From Pseudorasbora parva (lineage: Eukaryota > Chordata > Actinopteri > Cypriniformes > Gobionidae), in contig NC_090187.1 of the NCBI RefSeq assembly GCF_024679245.1, positions 28,264,815 through 28,328,814 of the forward strand: DNA of 64,000 nucleotides. Direction: 5' to 3'. Positions 33,597-45,153 of the stretch are shown here, piece by piece (position 1 is the first letter of the stretch; each line of letters starts with the position of its first letter). Below the pieces are notes generated by a model. The model saw nothing but the letters and a program-made list of their open reading frames with translations, was not told the origin of the DNA and made no database searches. The position numbers were made by a program, and so were the translations under genes.

Positions 33597-35330
33597 GAGG
33601 GTACGCCGGTGCTCCGCGTGACCCCGTTGGTACACTCCCTGGGAGCGTGGCTACAGCTGCCGGGTCTGTCCCGCTGGGTCGCACGGACCATCCGGCTCGG
33701 CTACGCGATTCAGTTCGCGCGAGCTCCTCCCCGCTTCCGGGGTGTCCGGTACACCGTGGTGGGGTCCAATGCCCCAGTCATGCGTGCGGAGATCGCGACC
33801 CTACTGGCGAAGGTTGCGGTCGAGCTCGTCCCTCCAGCCGAGATGAAGTCCGGCTTCTACAGCCCTTACTTCATTGTACCGAAGAAATCCGGTGGGTTAC
33901 GACCGATCCTGGACCTTCGCGTCCTGAACCGATCCCTGTTCAGGCTTCCGTTCAGGATGTTGACTGCGAAACGCCTTTTCGAATGCGTTCGTCCATGCGA
34001 TTGGTTTGCAGCGATCGACCTGAAGGACGCGTACTTCCATGTGTCCATCCTTCCGCGACACAGACCGTTCCTGCGGTTTGCGTTGAAGGGCGGGCATTTC
34101 AGTATGCCGTACTACCATTCGGGCTAGCTCTGTCCCCTCGCGTCTTCACGATGATTTTCGAGGCAGCCCTTGCGCCACTCAGGCAACAAGGGGTTCGCAT
34201 CCTGAACTATCTCGACGACTGGCTCATACTGGGCCACTCTCGGGACCGGGTGTGCGAACACAGAGACCTGGTTCTCCACCACTTAGCTCGTTTGGGCCTT
34301 CGGGTCAACTGGGAGAAGAGCTAACTCTGCCCCGTGCAGAGGATCTCTTTTCTCGGTATGGAGATCGACTCGGTCGCCATGTGCGCGCAGCTTACCGGCT
34401 TGCGTGCGCAGTCGCTGCTGACTTGCCTCAGGCAGATAGAGAGCAAGAGTGCGGTTCCACTGAAACTATTTCAGAGGCTCCTGGGGCATATGGCATCTGC
34501 AGCTGCGGTGACGCCGCTCGGATTGCTTCATATGAGACCGCTTCAGCACTGGCTTCGCGATCGAGTCCCGAGATGGGCATGGCAGTCTGGCACGCTCCGG
34601 GTCCCAGTGACTCAGGCCTGCAGACAGACACTCACCCAGTGGTCGAACCTCAGCTTTCTACGGGCAGGAGTGCCCTTAGAACGAGTTTCCCGGCATGTTG
34701 TTGTGTCAACAGATGCGTCCACCACGGGTTGGGGTGCCATGTGCAATGGACATGCAGCCGCCGGTTCTTGGTCAGAGAGCCAGAGCCGCCTGCATATCAA
34801 TTGCCTCGAGTTGCTGGCAGTACGGTTCGCCCTGCACCGCTTCCGAGCGTTGCTGAAGGGTCAACACGTACTAGTCAGATCGGACAACACGGCCGTAGTA
34901 GCGTACTTCAACCGCCAGGGCGGTCTACGCTCCCGCCGCATGTCTCAACTCGCCCGCCATCTCGTTTTATGGAGTCAGAAGCGCCTGAGGTCCCTTCGTG
35001 CTGTCCATATCCCGGGGATCCTGAACCGTGCAGCCGACGAGCTCTCACAGGTTCAGCCAATCCCTGGGGAGTGGAGACTCCATCCCCAGTCGGTCCAGCT
35101 GATTGGGATCAGTTCGGGGACGCACAGGTAGTTCTGTTTGCCTCTCACGACTCATCCCACTGCAGCCTGTACTTTCCCTGACCGAGGGCACGCTCGGCAC
35201 GGACGCACTGGCGCACAGCTGGCCGCGGGGCCTACGCAAGTATGCGTTTCCCCCAGTGAGCCTTCTTGCACGTTTTCTGTGCAAGGTCAGGGAGGACAAG
35301 GAGCAGGTCATCTTGGTCGCCCCGTAGTGG
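33597..35330 (+). pseudogene. DIRS-3 reverse transcriptase / RNase H
   Basis: RT begins in frame 3 (LVHSLGAWLQLPGLSRW; SGFYSPYFIVPKKSGG; AAIDLKDAYFHVS) and a frameshift near 34100-34115 moves it to frame 2 (YAVLPFGLALSP). The active-site box is intact, Y-L-D-D-W at 34208-34222, unlike DIRS-1. A TAA (34322-34324) interrupts before GMEIDS. RNase H follows in the same frame with its first three acidic residues present: D 34712 (TDAS), E 34808 (LEL), D 34883 (RSDN). A conserved segment of unclear role (methyltransferase-like in some DIRS annotations) continues to about 35330 (YAFPPVSLLARFL). The enzyme copies element RNA into DNA. Confidence 0.88.
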
Positions 35331-35538
35331 CACGGCCGGACCTGGATCCCAGAACTAGTGCTCCTTGCGACAGCCCCTCCCTGGCCAATCCCTCTGAGAC
35401 AGGACCTACTCTCTCAGAGACGGGGCACCCTGTGGCACCCGCGTCCCGCTCTTTGGAACCTCCTCGTGTGGCTCCTGGACGGGACGCGGCAGGTTTGAGT
35501 ACCCTACCACCTCCGGTGGTGGCTACCATCACTTCCGC

Positions 35539-36499
35539 TTGGGCCGAGTCCACGAGACAGGCCTATGCGTTGAAGTGGAACCTCTTCGTCTTTGGTGCTC
35601 TTCTCGCCAAGAAGACCCCTGGAAATGCCCGATCGGGTCCGTGCTCTCTTTCCTCCAGGAAGGGTTGGATCGAAGGCTGTCTCCATCCACCCTGAAGGTT
35701 TATGTGGCCGCTATCGCCGCCTACCATGACCTCTTGGACGGGAAAATGGTAAGTAAGCACGACCTGGTCATCAGGTTCCTGAGGGGTGCGAGGAGACTTC
35801 TTCCTCCTTGTGCTCCTCTCATACCCTCTTGGGACCTCTCAGTAGTTCTAAGTGCTCTGCAGAGGGCCCCATTTGAGCCTTTGCGGTCAGTAGATGTTAA
35901 GTTCTTGTCTATAAGACAGCACTCCTGACCGCATTGGCCTCCATCAAGAGGGTAGGGGACCTGCAGGCATTTTCGGTTGACGAAACGTGCCTGGAATTCG
36001 GGCCGGCTGACTCTCACGTGATCCTGAGACCCCGGCCTGGATATGTGCCCAAGGTTCCCACCACTCTGTTCAGAGACCAGGTGGTGAACCTGCAAGCGCT
36101 GCCTTTGGAGGAGGCAGACCCAGCCTTGGCATTGCTCTGTCCAGTACGCGCCCTTCGCGCTTACGTAGACAGGACGCAGTGTTTCAGGACCTCAGACCAG
36201 CTCTTTGTCTGTTATGGTGGGAAGCTGAAGGGAAGGCTCTCTCAAAGCAAAGGCTGTCTCACTGGATAGTGGACACCATTGTTTTGGCTTACCAGCAGCA
36301 GGGATGCCCATGTCCCCTTGGGGTCAGGGCCCATTCCACCCGGAGTGTGGCCTCCTCTTGGGCTTTAGCACATGGCGCTCCGCTGACAGACATCTGCAGA
36401 GCTGCAGGCTGGGCGACACCAAACACATTCGCCAGGTTTTATAACCTCCGAGTGGAGCCTGTATCCGACTATGTACTCGCCTCTAAAAGTGGCCGGTAA
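35539..36499 (+). pseudogene. DIRS-3 tyrosine recombinase in three frames
   Basis: The N-terminal core-binding part reads SVLSFLQEGLDRRLSPSTLK in frame 1. After the stop at 35926-35928 the catalytic domain starts in frame 3 with the first arginine (ASIKRVGDLQAF, R at 35949-35951). The C-terminal part is in frame 2 with H 36332, R 36341 (HSTRS) and nucleophile tyrosine 36440 (ARFYNL). All R...HxxR...Y residues seen in DIRS recombinases are therefore present but split by two frameshifts. The enzyme would join circular element DNA into the genome without leaving a duplication. The arrangement immediately before the internal complementary region is standard. Confidence 0.88.
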
Positions 36500-37014
36500 T
36501 GGATTGGCTCAGGTGTCTTCGCTTGCTCGCCATTCCACTCCACGGACTGGATACGTGCGATATTCTTCTCAGGTGAGTTCCCCGAGAGCCCTGAGCTCCT
36601 CCAGCACTGACGACGCCGACGCCAGTAAGTCTGCCCTTAGCCCAGACACTCGTGTCCGGCCAGGTGCCCCATATGCATGGTTCCCCTCCGGCGACCCCCA
36701 CATGTGTATATCCACCGTAAGCCTCCCTGAGCGGGTGTATTCCCTTGGCAACCTTGCCACCTCCTGGGGTTAAAAATCCACCTTCGGCTGGTACCCCAGT
36801 GATCTTCCGTATGCAGCCCCCCGGGGTCATACGTGTATCCCTAAGTCCTCCCTACGGGTTGGCATCTTGGCGCATATCTCCTCCTGGAATATGCCTCCCA
36901 GTGTACCTTGGTATTCCTGCGTTAAGTAGAGGCCTTTGACCGCTCTGCTTGCATCAGGGTTCTCACGCTTGCGCAGGGCACTGGAAGACAGCCGAGTGGC
37001 GTGATTGCATTGGG

Positions 37015-37124
37015 ACCCCCATTCGTCAGTCACTGACGTTACGTCGGAGTGACTGAACGAAAGGGAACGTCTCGGTTACGTATGTAACCCTCGTTCCCTG
37101 AGGAGGGAACGGAGACGTAACGTC
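37015..37124. repeat. DIRS-3 internal complementary region
   Basis: 37015-37068 is the exact reverse complement of the left end (31238-31291), and 37069-37124 is the exact reverse complement of the right end (37351-37406). This region acts as a template that joins the two ends during circle formation, so it records the junction. The trinucleotide AAC at 37066-37068 corresponds to GTT at both termini. Confidence 0.95.
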
Positions 37125-37187
37125 CCGCTGCCACTTCCGCTGTACCGCTGGAACGGCCGAGAGTTCAGTCTTGGCTCCTCAGCAGGT

Positions 37188-37409
37188 AACATAATGCGAT
37201 TCATGCCAGCTACTTCCTTATATACCCAGGTGGGTAGGCGGAGTTACGCATGCAAATTCGCATGCCCATGGCATTGGCACTGCCATTGGGCGCTTTCTAA
37301 GATCTCGAAGATGATTGGCTTCTAGGCGAAACCCCCATTCGTCAGTCACTGACGTTACGTCTCCGTTCCCTCCTCAGGGAACGAGGGTTACATACGTAAC
37401 CGAGACGTT
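37188..37409 (-). repeat. DIRS-3 right inverted terminal repeat
   Basis: Exact inverse of 31261-31434 over 37188-37361, then a right-specific outer edge to GAGAC (37406) and the terminal GTT (37407-37409). Confidence 0.93.
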
Positions 37410-38458
37410 CTTTCTGAGACATCGGATATCAAGAAAAATATCTTCATTTGTGACAGTCGTTACGAAGTATTGTCAGTCTATCTGCTTTACCAAGCATTCT
37501 TTTGCCTACGTCTGTTCTCCTTGTAGTGTGACCCATTGCCTGTTTTTTTCCGACTTCTGCTAATTGTATTGCCCTACTGATTTATCATTTTGGATTGATC
37601 TGCTTGCTGTGTACCGGACATTCTGCCTGCCTCTACGAGTCTGATATTCTGTGTCGGTACACAATGGTATTTTTAAAGTGTATTACTCAATTGTTACTAT
37701 CCAAAACCTTTAAAAAAAAAAACTCAAAAGCTAACAATGATTTCAGTAATTACTACAGTTATTATGTTTATCACTTTACAATACTGATCCAAATAATTAG
37801 TAATTCCTTTAGAATCAGTCATTATTAGTGGATTACCATTACCTTTACTTTAGAATGAATTATACATTATGCATTATTCACATTAATTATGATCCTGTAT
37901 AAGTTCATATTAGTCCTCTGGGAGTTAAGAACAAAAAATGTTTTAGTTATTGATTAGCTACTAGCAAATTACTACATTCAACTAGCACTATTACTTAATA
38001 ATTTGTTAATTAATGTAGTTTTTTTTTCTTAGTTAATAATAGTTACTATAATATTAATATTGCATTACTCATTTGTTCCTGTGTAGTTATTCATTAATGT
38101 ATTCTGATTAATGTAATGTATTCACTTTAGTATTCTAAAGGGTTACCATTAACCTTTATATCTTGTAATTAACTATTCCCCTCATGTAGTCCTGTCATGT
38201 GGTTTCTTTGGTTCATTGTTTTGACTGCTTTCTGGTGTCTCTTGTTTAGTCGTTAGTCTGTGTGTGTATATATAGCCCACCTGTTTTAGTCTCTGTTTAT
38301 TTTTTTGTATACGTTCTATGGGATAATAAAGGTACATTCACACTGTCATAATTACGAGATTCCAACTTGTAAATGCTTTCCCGTTCTCGTAGAAACCGTA
38401 ATTACTTCTAGCTTGTAGACTGTGAATTTGCTGAGAGATTCCATGTGACCCCAGACAG
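37410..38458. other. unassigned, possibly LTR scrap near 38.2-38.35 kb
   Basis: AT-rich with many TTAATAATTA-like units (37.7-38.1 kb). Around 38265-38330 a TATATATAG box and a later AATAAAGG signal sit 55-60 bases apart, as in a retroelement LTR, but no TG...CA boundaries or duplication could be fixed. Confidence 0.35.
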
Positions 38459-39367
38459 TGGTCTGTTGCACAAAGCTGGTTTCAGTTGTTACCCAGGTAA
38501 GTTCGATATTAGTTTGAGCAAACTCTTGTTTTTCGGGCTCAAGAAGGTTGAATGTTTTTTGTCAGTGTTCATCACCATGATAACTTACACTACACAGCTA
38601 ACTTGCTCTGGAGCAGGTTTTATTCTGGGTTAGAGATCTCAAACTCAAACTGGACCAATCAGCTGCAAGTAAAGATGCAATAAAGCAAAATTAATACCCT
38701 GTATCTCTAATTTCAAATTAAAGCAGTTTATATTGGGGAAAAAATTGAAATAAAATTGTGCATCTTTTGGTGCTAACTATTTATATTTATATTATATGAA
38801 TTATAATCACTTTGAATTCATATAATATATTCATATAAATATTATATTATTGACAAGTAGCCAAATAGTAATATAAATATATTACATTATATGCATTCAT
38901 AATTCGTTTAAACAACATGCATCAACTTGAGCTCTTTGTGAACCTATAATTAGTAGGCATATTTCTTTGTTTCACATCATGCATTGATATAGTCAGATAT
39001 TCTTTCAGCTGCCTTTTTAAATATTCGCTGCAGCAGCAGTGTTTATTCCTGCCTTGCAAACACATTTAATTTCATAATAATTTTCAAAACAATCTCTCAA
39101 TCTTAGAATATAAATGAATTGCGCCCTCTCTCTTGCGAGAAGTGAATCAAACGGACACTGTGATTGGCTGTTTGCCGCACGTGTCACACTTTCAGGTGCA
39201 CGCGCTTCAGAATTAATCGCTAACTTTGGATTAAACCTGAGTTGACAGAGGAAGTTTATCACAAGCTTTGAGAAATGGTTAAACTTGATCTAAACCAGGT
39301 AAGATTTATCTGGATATGTCAACTCTAAACCTATTCTGAAACTCAACTAGCTTCATGCAACAGGCCT
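38459..39367. mobile_element. non-autonomous DNA transposon with TGTTGCA-type TIRs
   Basis: Left ggtctgttgcacaaagctgg and the complement of right ctagcttcatgcaacaggcc match in about 16 of 20 positions, defining an element of roughly 0.9 kb. Interior is AT-rich with no ORF of note. The target duplication is not clear, so the superfamily is left open. Confidence 0.55.
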
Positions 39368-41092
39368 CTGCAGATTTATTTGATAGTGTTGCCATAAAAA
39401 CACATAATTTCCACGTCACTGTCATGCTCAGTTGCAGGAATGAACAAAAAGATGATGCTCAGGTAAAACGACTTTAATAATCCAAACTAGAAAACGATAA
39501 AGGCAGGCAAACAAACACAACACAAGCATTAATGAGACTGGACATCTAAGGAGTGAACAGACAGCAACTTAAGTACAAGTCAAATTAATTCAATAATGAT
39601 AAACACCTGTGCTGATTAAATGAATTACCATGGCAACTAAAGAGTGGGGGGGAAACAAAGGGAAATGGGAAACTAGAGAAAACAAATTAAAAGGGAGGGC
39701 TATGGAGGAGGTCGAGCAGTAAGCGGAGGGCTGGTAAAGAGGAGCAGGCGAAGGCCTAGCAATAACAAGCAGGCAGGCATGCAGGCAGGCTGAGACTCGA
39801 TGGAGGAACAGATGGTTGGAGCATCCATGGGGGTGATGATGGGAGGAGTGGCCAGATGGTACAGACCCAGAGCGCAGTTAGGAAGACAATCCACTGCAGA
39901 GTTGATGGAGGGAGGAGCCAAGGTGTGGATGTGGCTGTCGACATTCGCGGGACAACTGACGGAGACACAGCCGATGCGAGAGACAGAGAACCCATGGAAC
40001 CAAGCGACATCACTGGCACTGGAGACCTAGTCGGAGCTGTGGTGACAAGCGTCCGAGGGGAAACTAGAACACCCAAGGACTGAGATGAAGCTGGTGTGAC
40101 AGAGGACCAAGGTAGAGCCAGGAAGAAGGAGGAGCCGTAAGGAAGGAGAGACAGAGTGCAACAGAAGGCTCGTAGGACCATTATGCAAGCATCGTGATGA
40201 CTGACAAAGGTGGAGCCCGTGTGACCAGGGAACCTGGTGCAACCGTAAGGCCGAGGGTCTCTGGTGGAGCCGAGGGTGGGAGGAGCCAAGACAAAGCCGA
40301 CAGATCAATGGGCCTAGGAGGAATGAGGAGGTGGAGCCACATTATTCTCTTGACTAGGCCAGGCTGGAATGCACGACCTGAGGCTTATCCGCGCTGAAAG
40401 GTGTCACAGAGGAAGAATAGGTGCTGCAGGAAACCAGCTTAAACACGGCTTGAGGACTGTCAGTGTTAAACAGTGGAGGTGGAAGAGGGAGGTTGGGCGT
40501 GACCACTGATAAACCAAGATCTCCACCAAGATTCCCTCACTGACGGCTGCTACTGGCTCACACCCCTGTTCAGACTCACCTTGGGGTTCTAACCCCGGGC
40601 ATTGGTGGGCACGGTCAACACAGGCTCTGTGCATGTGGTGGATGGAAGCTTGCTGGTCTGCGGGGGGCTAAGCTGTTGGTATCTCCGCACTGAAAAAAAT
40701 ATTATTTATACTGTGAATCAGTGAATCGATTCATGATACGGATCACCAATGTCACGTGATTTCAGCAGTTTCGGCTTGAATCGATAAGCTGATTCATAAC
40801 CGTTTGAATCTTTATTTGAGGATTGAAAACAAACAGGGAAGAGAAGACAATGGTGAATAAAGTCATAGTTTTTGTTATTTTTGGACCAAAATGTATTTCC
40901 GATGCTTCAAGAGATTCTAATGAACTAACTAATGTCACATATGGACTACTTTGAGGATGTTTTTTTTTTTCCTTTTCTGGACATGAACAGTATTGTGTGC
41001 ATACACTTGGATACGCTCTCGGACTAAATATAAAATATCTTAAATTGTGTTCTGAAGAGGTCTTACGGAACGGCATTAGGGTGAGTCATTAA

Positions 41093-41899
41093 AGGGGTAC
41101 TTCAGCGCTGGGAAGATGAATCTGTATTTAAACTGGGTCATCAATGTAGTAGAAATGTGAAATTATTTTTGAATTTGGTGCCTTCTAGACTGAGAAAAGA
41201 CAAAAAATGTATTTTTGTCTCATGGGGATGAAATACTACAATTCCCAGAATGCTTCGCTGCCCTGTTAGGCCATTCCCAAAGTCACCTACTGGATTACTG
41301 TGACTGAGTTGAAGTCACTACAATTAAAACCTGAACATGTCTGTTAAATATAATGAGTGAGTCACCGCGCGAGTATCACAGCACTGATCACACTGTGAGA
41401 GAAATGAGCTCTGATCACACTGTGAGAGAAATGAGCTTGTGATGAGAGCTGAGGTAATCGCGACTACACTCGCGGCATACATTCACAACGCGAGTTCAGT
41501 CTGGCGCTTTTCAGTTCATGCCTTTGCAAGCTTAACTTTCATAGAAATTAATTTGAGAAGTTAAAACACTTACATTGCTCACCATAGCTCCGTTTAAATG
41601 AGTGCCTGCAGCTGCCTGCTGAGCTCTCCCTGCGCTGAGTGTAATCTCCCATCCTCCATGCGCGAGTTCAAAACATGCAGAAATGGCTCCCTCTGCTGGC
41701 TGTAGTCTTTAGCCTTATTCCATACATTCCTCCTATGATGCAAATATCGTCAATTTGCATCATAGGAGGAATTTTTCCAGAAATAAAATGCATAAATCTC
41801 TTGTCTCAGGGGGATATAAGGGGGGAAAGCACAATCATTTGAATATACTCCAGGGTTTCTACTGATACAAAGCCATATGCTAATCGCTGAAGTAACCCT
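41093..41899. mobile_element. TTAA-flanked Kolobok/T2-like MITE, 807 bp
   Basis: It begins AGGGGTACTTCAGCG and ends with the inverse CGCTGAAGTAACCCT (one mismatch), flanked by TTAA at 41089-41092 and 41900-41903. The flanking sequence reads continuously across it (gagtca-TTAA-tgacat), giving an empty site. It contains a 28-bp tandem duplication (ctgatcacactgtgagagaa twice, 41383-41435), a perfect 20-bp hairpin (41726-41772) and an ACTACAATTCCCAG motif. Confidence 0.8.
41726..41772. repeat. perfect 20-bp hairpin
   Basis: Arms 41726-41745 and 41753-41772 (attcctcctatgatgcaaat and its exact reverse complement) with a 7-base loop. Internal to the TTAA element. Confidence 0.9.
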
Positions 41900-42030
41900 T
41901 TAATGACATCAATTTCATTTTTGGGTGAACTAACACTTTAACACAATTTGTTCATGTGGGACCGATGTACACAATTGAATAATGTAAATCCAATGCACTT
42001 TTTTTCAGTGCATGGTGAGGGGTGTTGATG

Positions 42031-42134
42031 GGCTGTGCTGTTGAACCTGGTCCAGTTCTGTGACGTCAGTGAGGTGTGTCTGGGCTGTGCTGTTGAACCT
42101 GGTCCGGTTCTGTGACGTCAGTGAGGTGTGTCTG
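42031..42134. repeat. two tandem 52-bp units with TGACGTCA
   Basis: Copies at 42031-42082 and 42083-42134 differ at about two positions. Each contains TGACGTCA. On the minus strand they encode a repeated peptide (HLTDVTE-DQVQQHS), so this is probably a tandem expansion inside the gag-like frame rather than a regulatory array. Confidence 0.85.
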
Positions 42135-42290
42135 GACAAGGCTGCTGTCATCCTCCACTTCGCCCACTTTGAACGCAGATCCATTCGTCCACAGTGCAAA
42201 GTTAATGTAACTCTCTAGGGTCCAGCAGGGATTTGCACGGGGCATGATGAAGCAGAGATCTTTATCCAGACTAAACCGAAATCCCTCCAT

Positions 42291-43755
42291 TTAACAGATG
42301 TTAACAGCATAAACTGCTCCTGGTTCAATCAACTCACCTACCCGAGTACTAGTAGTAATTTTAACAACATTTTATGTGCAATATTCATATATTTATGAAT
42401 ATAGTTTTTCAATTGATATTAGAATTTTCCCGTCATTGATCATTATGTTTTTCAGTTGTATAGAAAAGAATAGCATGGCATTTTAATAATTCTCTAAAAA
42501 GAGGCACTGTAAATTCTCTGAAAGTTTGCATGAACTAACACTTCTGTTAGCAGTACCCAAAATACCCAATACATTTTAATATATTGCACTCGGTAACACA
42601 CCTACTTTCACTCTCTCTCTACAAATATTGATCATTTATAACCTCCAGTTGACTACTGTCACACCCTTGATAACTGGAAAATAATGTTGAGTAGAATAAT
42701 GTATTTTACTGATTGGTTGATGCTCCAATAAAACCAATGTATATTTCCATTTATAAGGGTCACTACATTTTAATGTGCAACAAACATTTTAATGGAGGGT
42801 AATTTTAAATCTGAGGTGAATCAGGCAATTCACTTCTATGAGAATATTGATGTATTTCATATGCCTGGAGTGCTAAACAATAGACTAGTAAAATGTCAAC
42901 AAACTGGGCTTTGCTCATTGACATTTTGACATTGACTTTGTTAAATGTGATGCAAGTAACAGAGGGGGGATTCTAATGGAGGTGCTATCTATTGGCTCAG
43001 ATGGTGAAGTGCTCACTTTTCGTTAGAATAGCTATATTCTTCATTCTTCATTCAGGATATTTAATGATACTTAATTCGCTGTAATGGAAAGTCTTTACTG
43101 AAATCACTAGAATAAATAATGTTATATCAACCTTAGAAAGAGCATTAAGAGGGGACTTTCTAAGAATAAAAAGCAATTGTGAATAATGTGATTTATTTGT
43201 GTTGTAACTTATAAAAACATTTATTCCTACAATGTTATACATTTATATAGTGAAAAGCTACACTGAGGGTGATGGATTGGATTACTGAATTGGTCATTTT
43301 AAAGTGAGAAATTGAGTTCATAGAACCACCAAGCACTAATACTACAGAGGGTGGCTAAATGCCATGGGCAGTCTGTATGACATTCATTAGTACACAGTGG
43401 CCATTACTGTTCAAAGTTCAGTGAAATGTCATTCGATTTGCTTTTTAAGGAAGGATGAGATGAGTTACTGAAGAACAAACACGGCTGCTCACCTGTTCGT
43501 CTGCACACATGCTTTTCCTCCCTGTGTTGACAAGGCTGTCATTTCCTTTTGAACTCCTGGGGACATAAAATTGACTTTCAATCTTGTTTTGTCTTAATAT
43601 GATAATTAATTAATTTGCATTCATTTCAAACTAATCAAGCCTGTGTGCCTGCAAGCATAACAATCCTATAAAAAGTCGCAGTGTCAGGAGCATAACCGCA
43701 GGCAGAGGAGGAGCAGATGCTGCTGTGGCTGTAACACGTTTGGTGTGTGCGTGTG
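42291..43755. other. unassigned AT-rich stretch
   Basis: About 1.5 kb without a recognisable gene or element end. Confidence 0.5.
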
Positions 43756-44083
43756 TGTGTATGGGGGGGGGGGGGGGGGCATGTTTTTGTGAAATATGAG
43801 GACACAAATGTGTATAATGACATGGGTATGACACAGGTATTACAAAGAGAGAACGAAATATGAGGACATTGGCCATGTCCCCACTTTTCAAAAGGCTTAT
43901 AAATCATACAGGAGGAGTTTTTTTTTTAAGAAAGTAAAAATGCATAATGTTTCCTGTGATGGGTAGGTTAAGAGGCAGGGGCAGTGTAAGGGGATAGAAC
44001 ATACGGTTTGTATGGTATAAAAACCATTATGCCTATGGAATGTCACCACATTTCACAAAAACAAACGTGTGTGTGTGTGTGTT

Positions 44084-44157
<74 letters not shown>

Positions 44158-44160
44158 TGT
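43756..44160. repeat. poly-G, 'gaggaca' core, (GT)n and (GA)n
   Basis: A run of about 17 G (43764-43780) is followed by a repeat with atgaggacattggccatgtc and a gggtaggttaag motif, then (GT)n (44066-44083) and a (GA)n run of about 35 units (44085-44155). The core resembles the microsatellite-associated repeats at 83 and 19168. Confidence 0.85.
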
Positions 44161-44690
44161 TTATGTGGTTTATGAGGACACAAATTTATATAACTACATG
44201 AGTATTACACTGGTATTAAATATGAGCTATTTAAACAATAATAATTTGTTGACTAAAGCAACAATGAATGAAAAACTAACTATTACTGCATAACAACGCC
44301 TTTAGCTGGTATAAATCCACTGTAAACCATGGCTTCATGGTTGCGTATTGCTTTTATAAGACTGTTACAATACAATACAAATATAAAAGCCAAAATATTT
44401 GTATCAATGCAACTTTCATGCAGTAAAATCACTAAAAGCCTCCCTTCTGTTGAAAAAAATATTACATGACCATGAACAACAACCTCATCTATATAAATGT
44501 TCTCTATTAGATCAGTGACAAAAAACAGAAGTTACATTATTATGCCATTAGATGCCACTCAGTTGCAAATACTTTTATACTGAAAGGACTAAAACGTTGT
44601 AAACAAGGGAACAACGTGTTCCCATGTCACTGTCAGGACATGGGGAAAAAAATTACTGTTAAAAAGACAAGATATCACAGTGGATATTAA

Positions 44691-44693
<3 letters not shown>
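44161..44693. other. unassigned stretch between (GA)n and (CT)n
   Basis: No recognised gene. The stretch would be the loop if the opposed GA and CT tracts paired. Confidence 0.5.
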
Positions 44694-44786
<93 letters not shown>

Positions 44787-44808
44787 CTCTCGCTCTCTCG
44801 CTCTCTCT
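44694..44808. repeat. (CT)n tract
   Basis: About 57 CT units with a few CG interruptions near the end. It is complementary to the (GA)n run about 540 bases upstream. Confidence 0.97.
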
Positions 44809-45090
44809 CAATAATACAAGCTTTAATAAGAAAAAAACATATGTTTACGTTGCTAAGAGTGGTTTCTAAAGTTGTTGTGCAGTGATACAGAGAACCGTTA
44901 TTATTATTGTGAATAAAACCCAGCTATTGACCAATCATAATCAATGACTGGAACTAACATTTTAGTCTATTAATGTATTTACTACAGTTTATAATCTATT
45001 AATTAAGCATATAAAACTAATAGTTTGCAAATTATGTGTAAGTACTTTACTACACTATAGTTATAAGGTTTTTTTTCTTATAATAATAAT

Positions 45091-45095
<5 letters not shown>

Positions 45096-45149
<54 letters not shown>
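45096..45149. repeat. (TA)n microsatellite
   Basis: About 27 TA units after an (AAT)n run. Confidence 0.97.

Positions 45150-45153
<4 letters not shown>

Larger units (their letters stand above)
31238..37409 (+). mobile_element. DIRS-3: structurally complete DIRS-like retrotransposon
   Basis: The full DIRS layout is present: left inverted repeat, gag, RT/RNase H, tyrosine recombinase, internal complementary region, right inverted repeat. The inverted arms 31261-31434 and 37188-37361 are identical over 174 bases as I read them. The internal region 37015-37124 is complementary to both outer ends without a mismatch, and its centre shows that GTT is shared by the two ends (31238-31240 and 37407-37409). 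DIRS elements integrate through a circular intermediate by tyrosine recombination without target-site duplication, which fits. Coding regions carry frameshifts and stops, so the copy looks defective although its ends look young. Confidence 0.93.
40688..42010. mobile_element. element with CACTGAAAAAAA ends, host of a nested TTAA element
   Basis: cactgaaaaaaa at 40688 is mirrored by tttttttcagtg ending 42010. The block interrupts the minus-strand gag-like frame. Inside, at 41918-41941, lies the 'tttttgggtgaactaac' terminus of a common cyprinid repeat whose inverse occurs at 24394, and the TTAA element 41093-41899. At least three insertion layers are therefore stacked here. Confidence 0.5.
39420..42290 (-). 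pseudogene. gag-like retroelement relic (interrupted)
   Basis: On the minus strand, 42290-42011 starts a protein (MEGFRFSLDKDLCFIMPRAN, then ESYINFALWTNGSAFKVGE) that resembles gag-like polyproteins common in cyprinid genomes. After an inserted 1.3-kb block it seems to continue at 40634-40404 (GLEPQGESEQGCEPVAAVSE) and into a Pro/Ser-rich stretch (40289-39756). The end, 39640-39420, resembles an LTR with an ATTAAAG signal on the minus strand. RT or integrase is not present. I call it a decayed, internally deleted retroelement; the LTR and class assignment are inference. Confidence 0.45.

Noticed and set aside
39756..40289. 177-codon minus-strand Pro/Ser-rich frame as a host gene
   Set aside because: Low complexity, no conserved domain, in line with the gag-like retroelement relic on the same strand; a plus-strand shadow frame overlaps it.
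42061..42125. Tandem TGACGTCA sites as a CRE enhancer array
   Set aside because: They fall in a tandemly repeated coding segment of the gag-like relic, which explains the repetition better.
44069..44293. ERERER-type open frame (also at 54429-54620)
   Set aside because: Translation of (GA)n; no domain outside the repeat.
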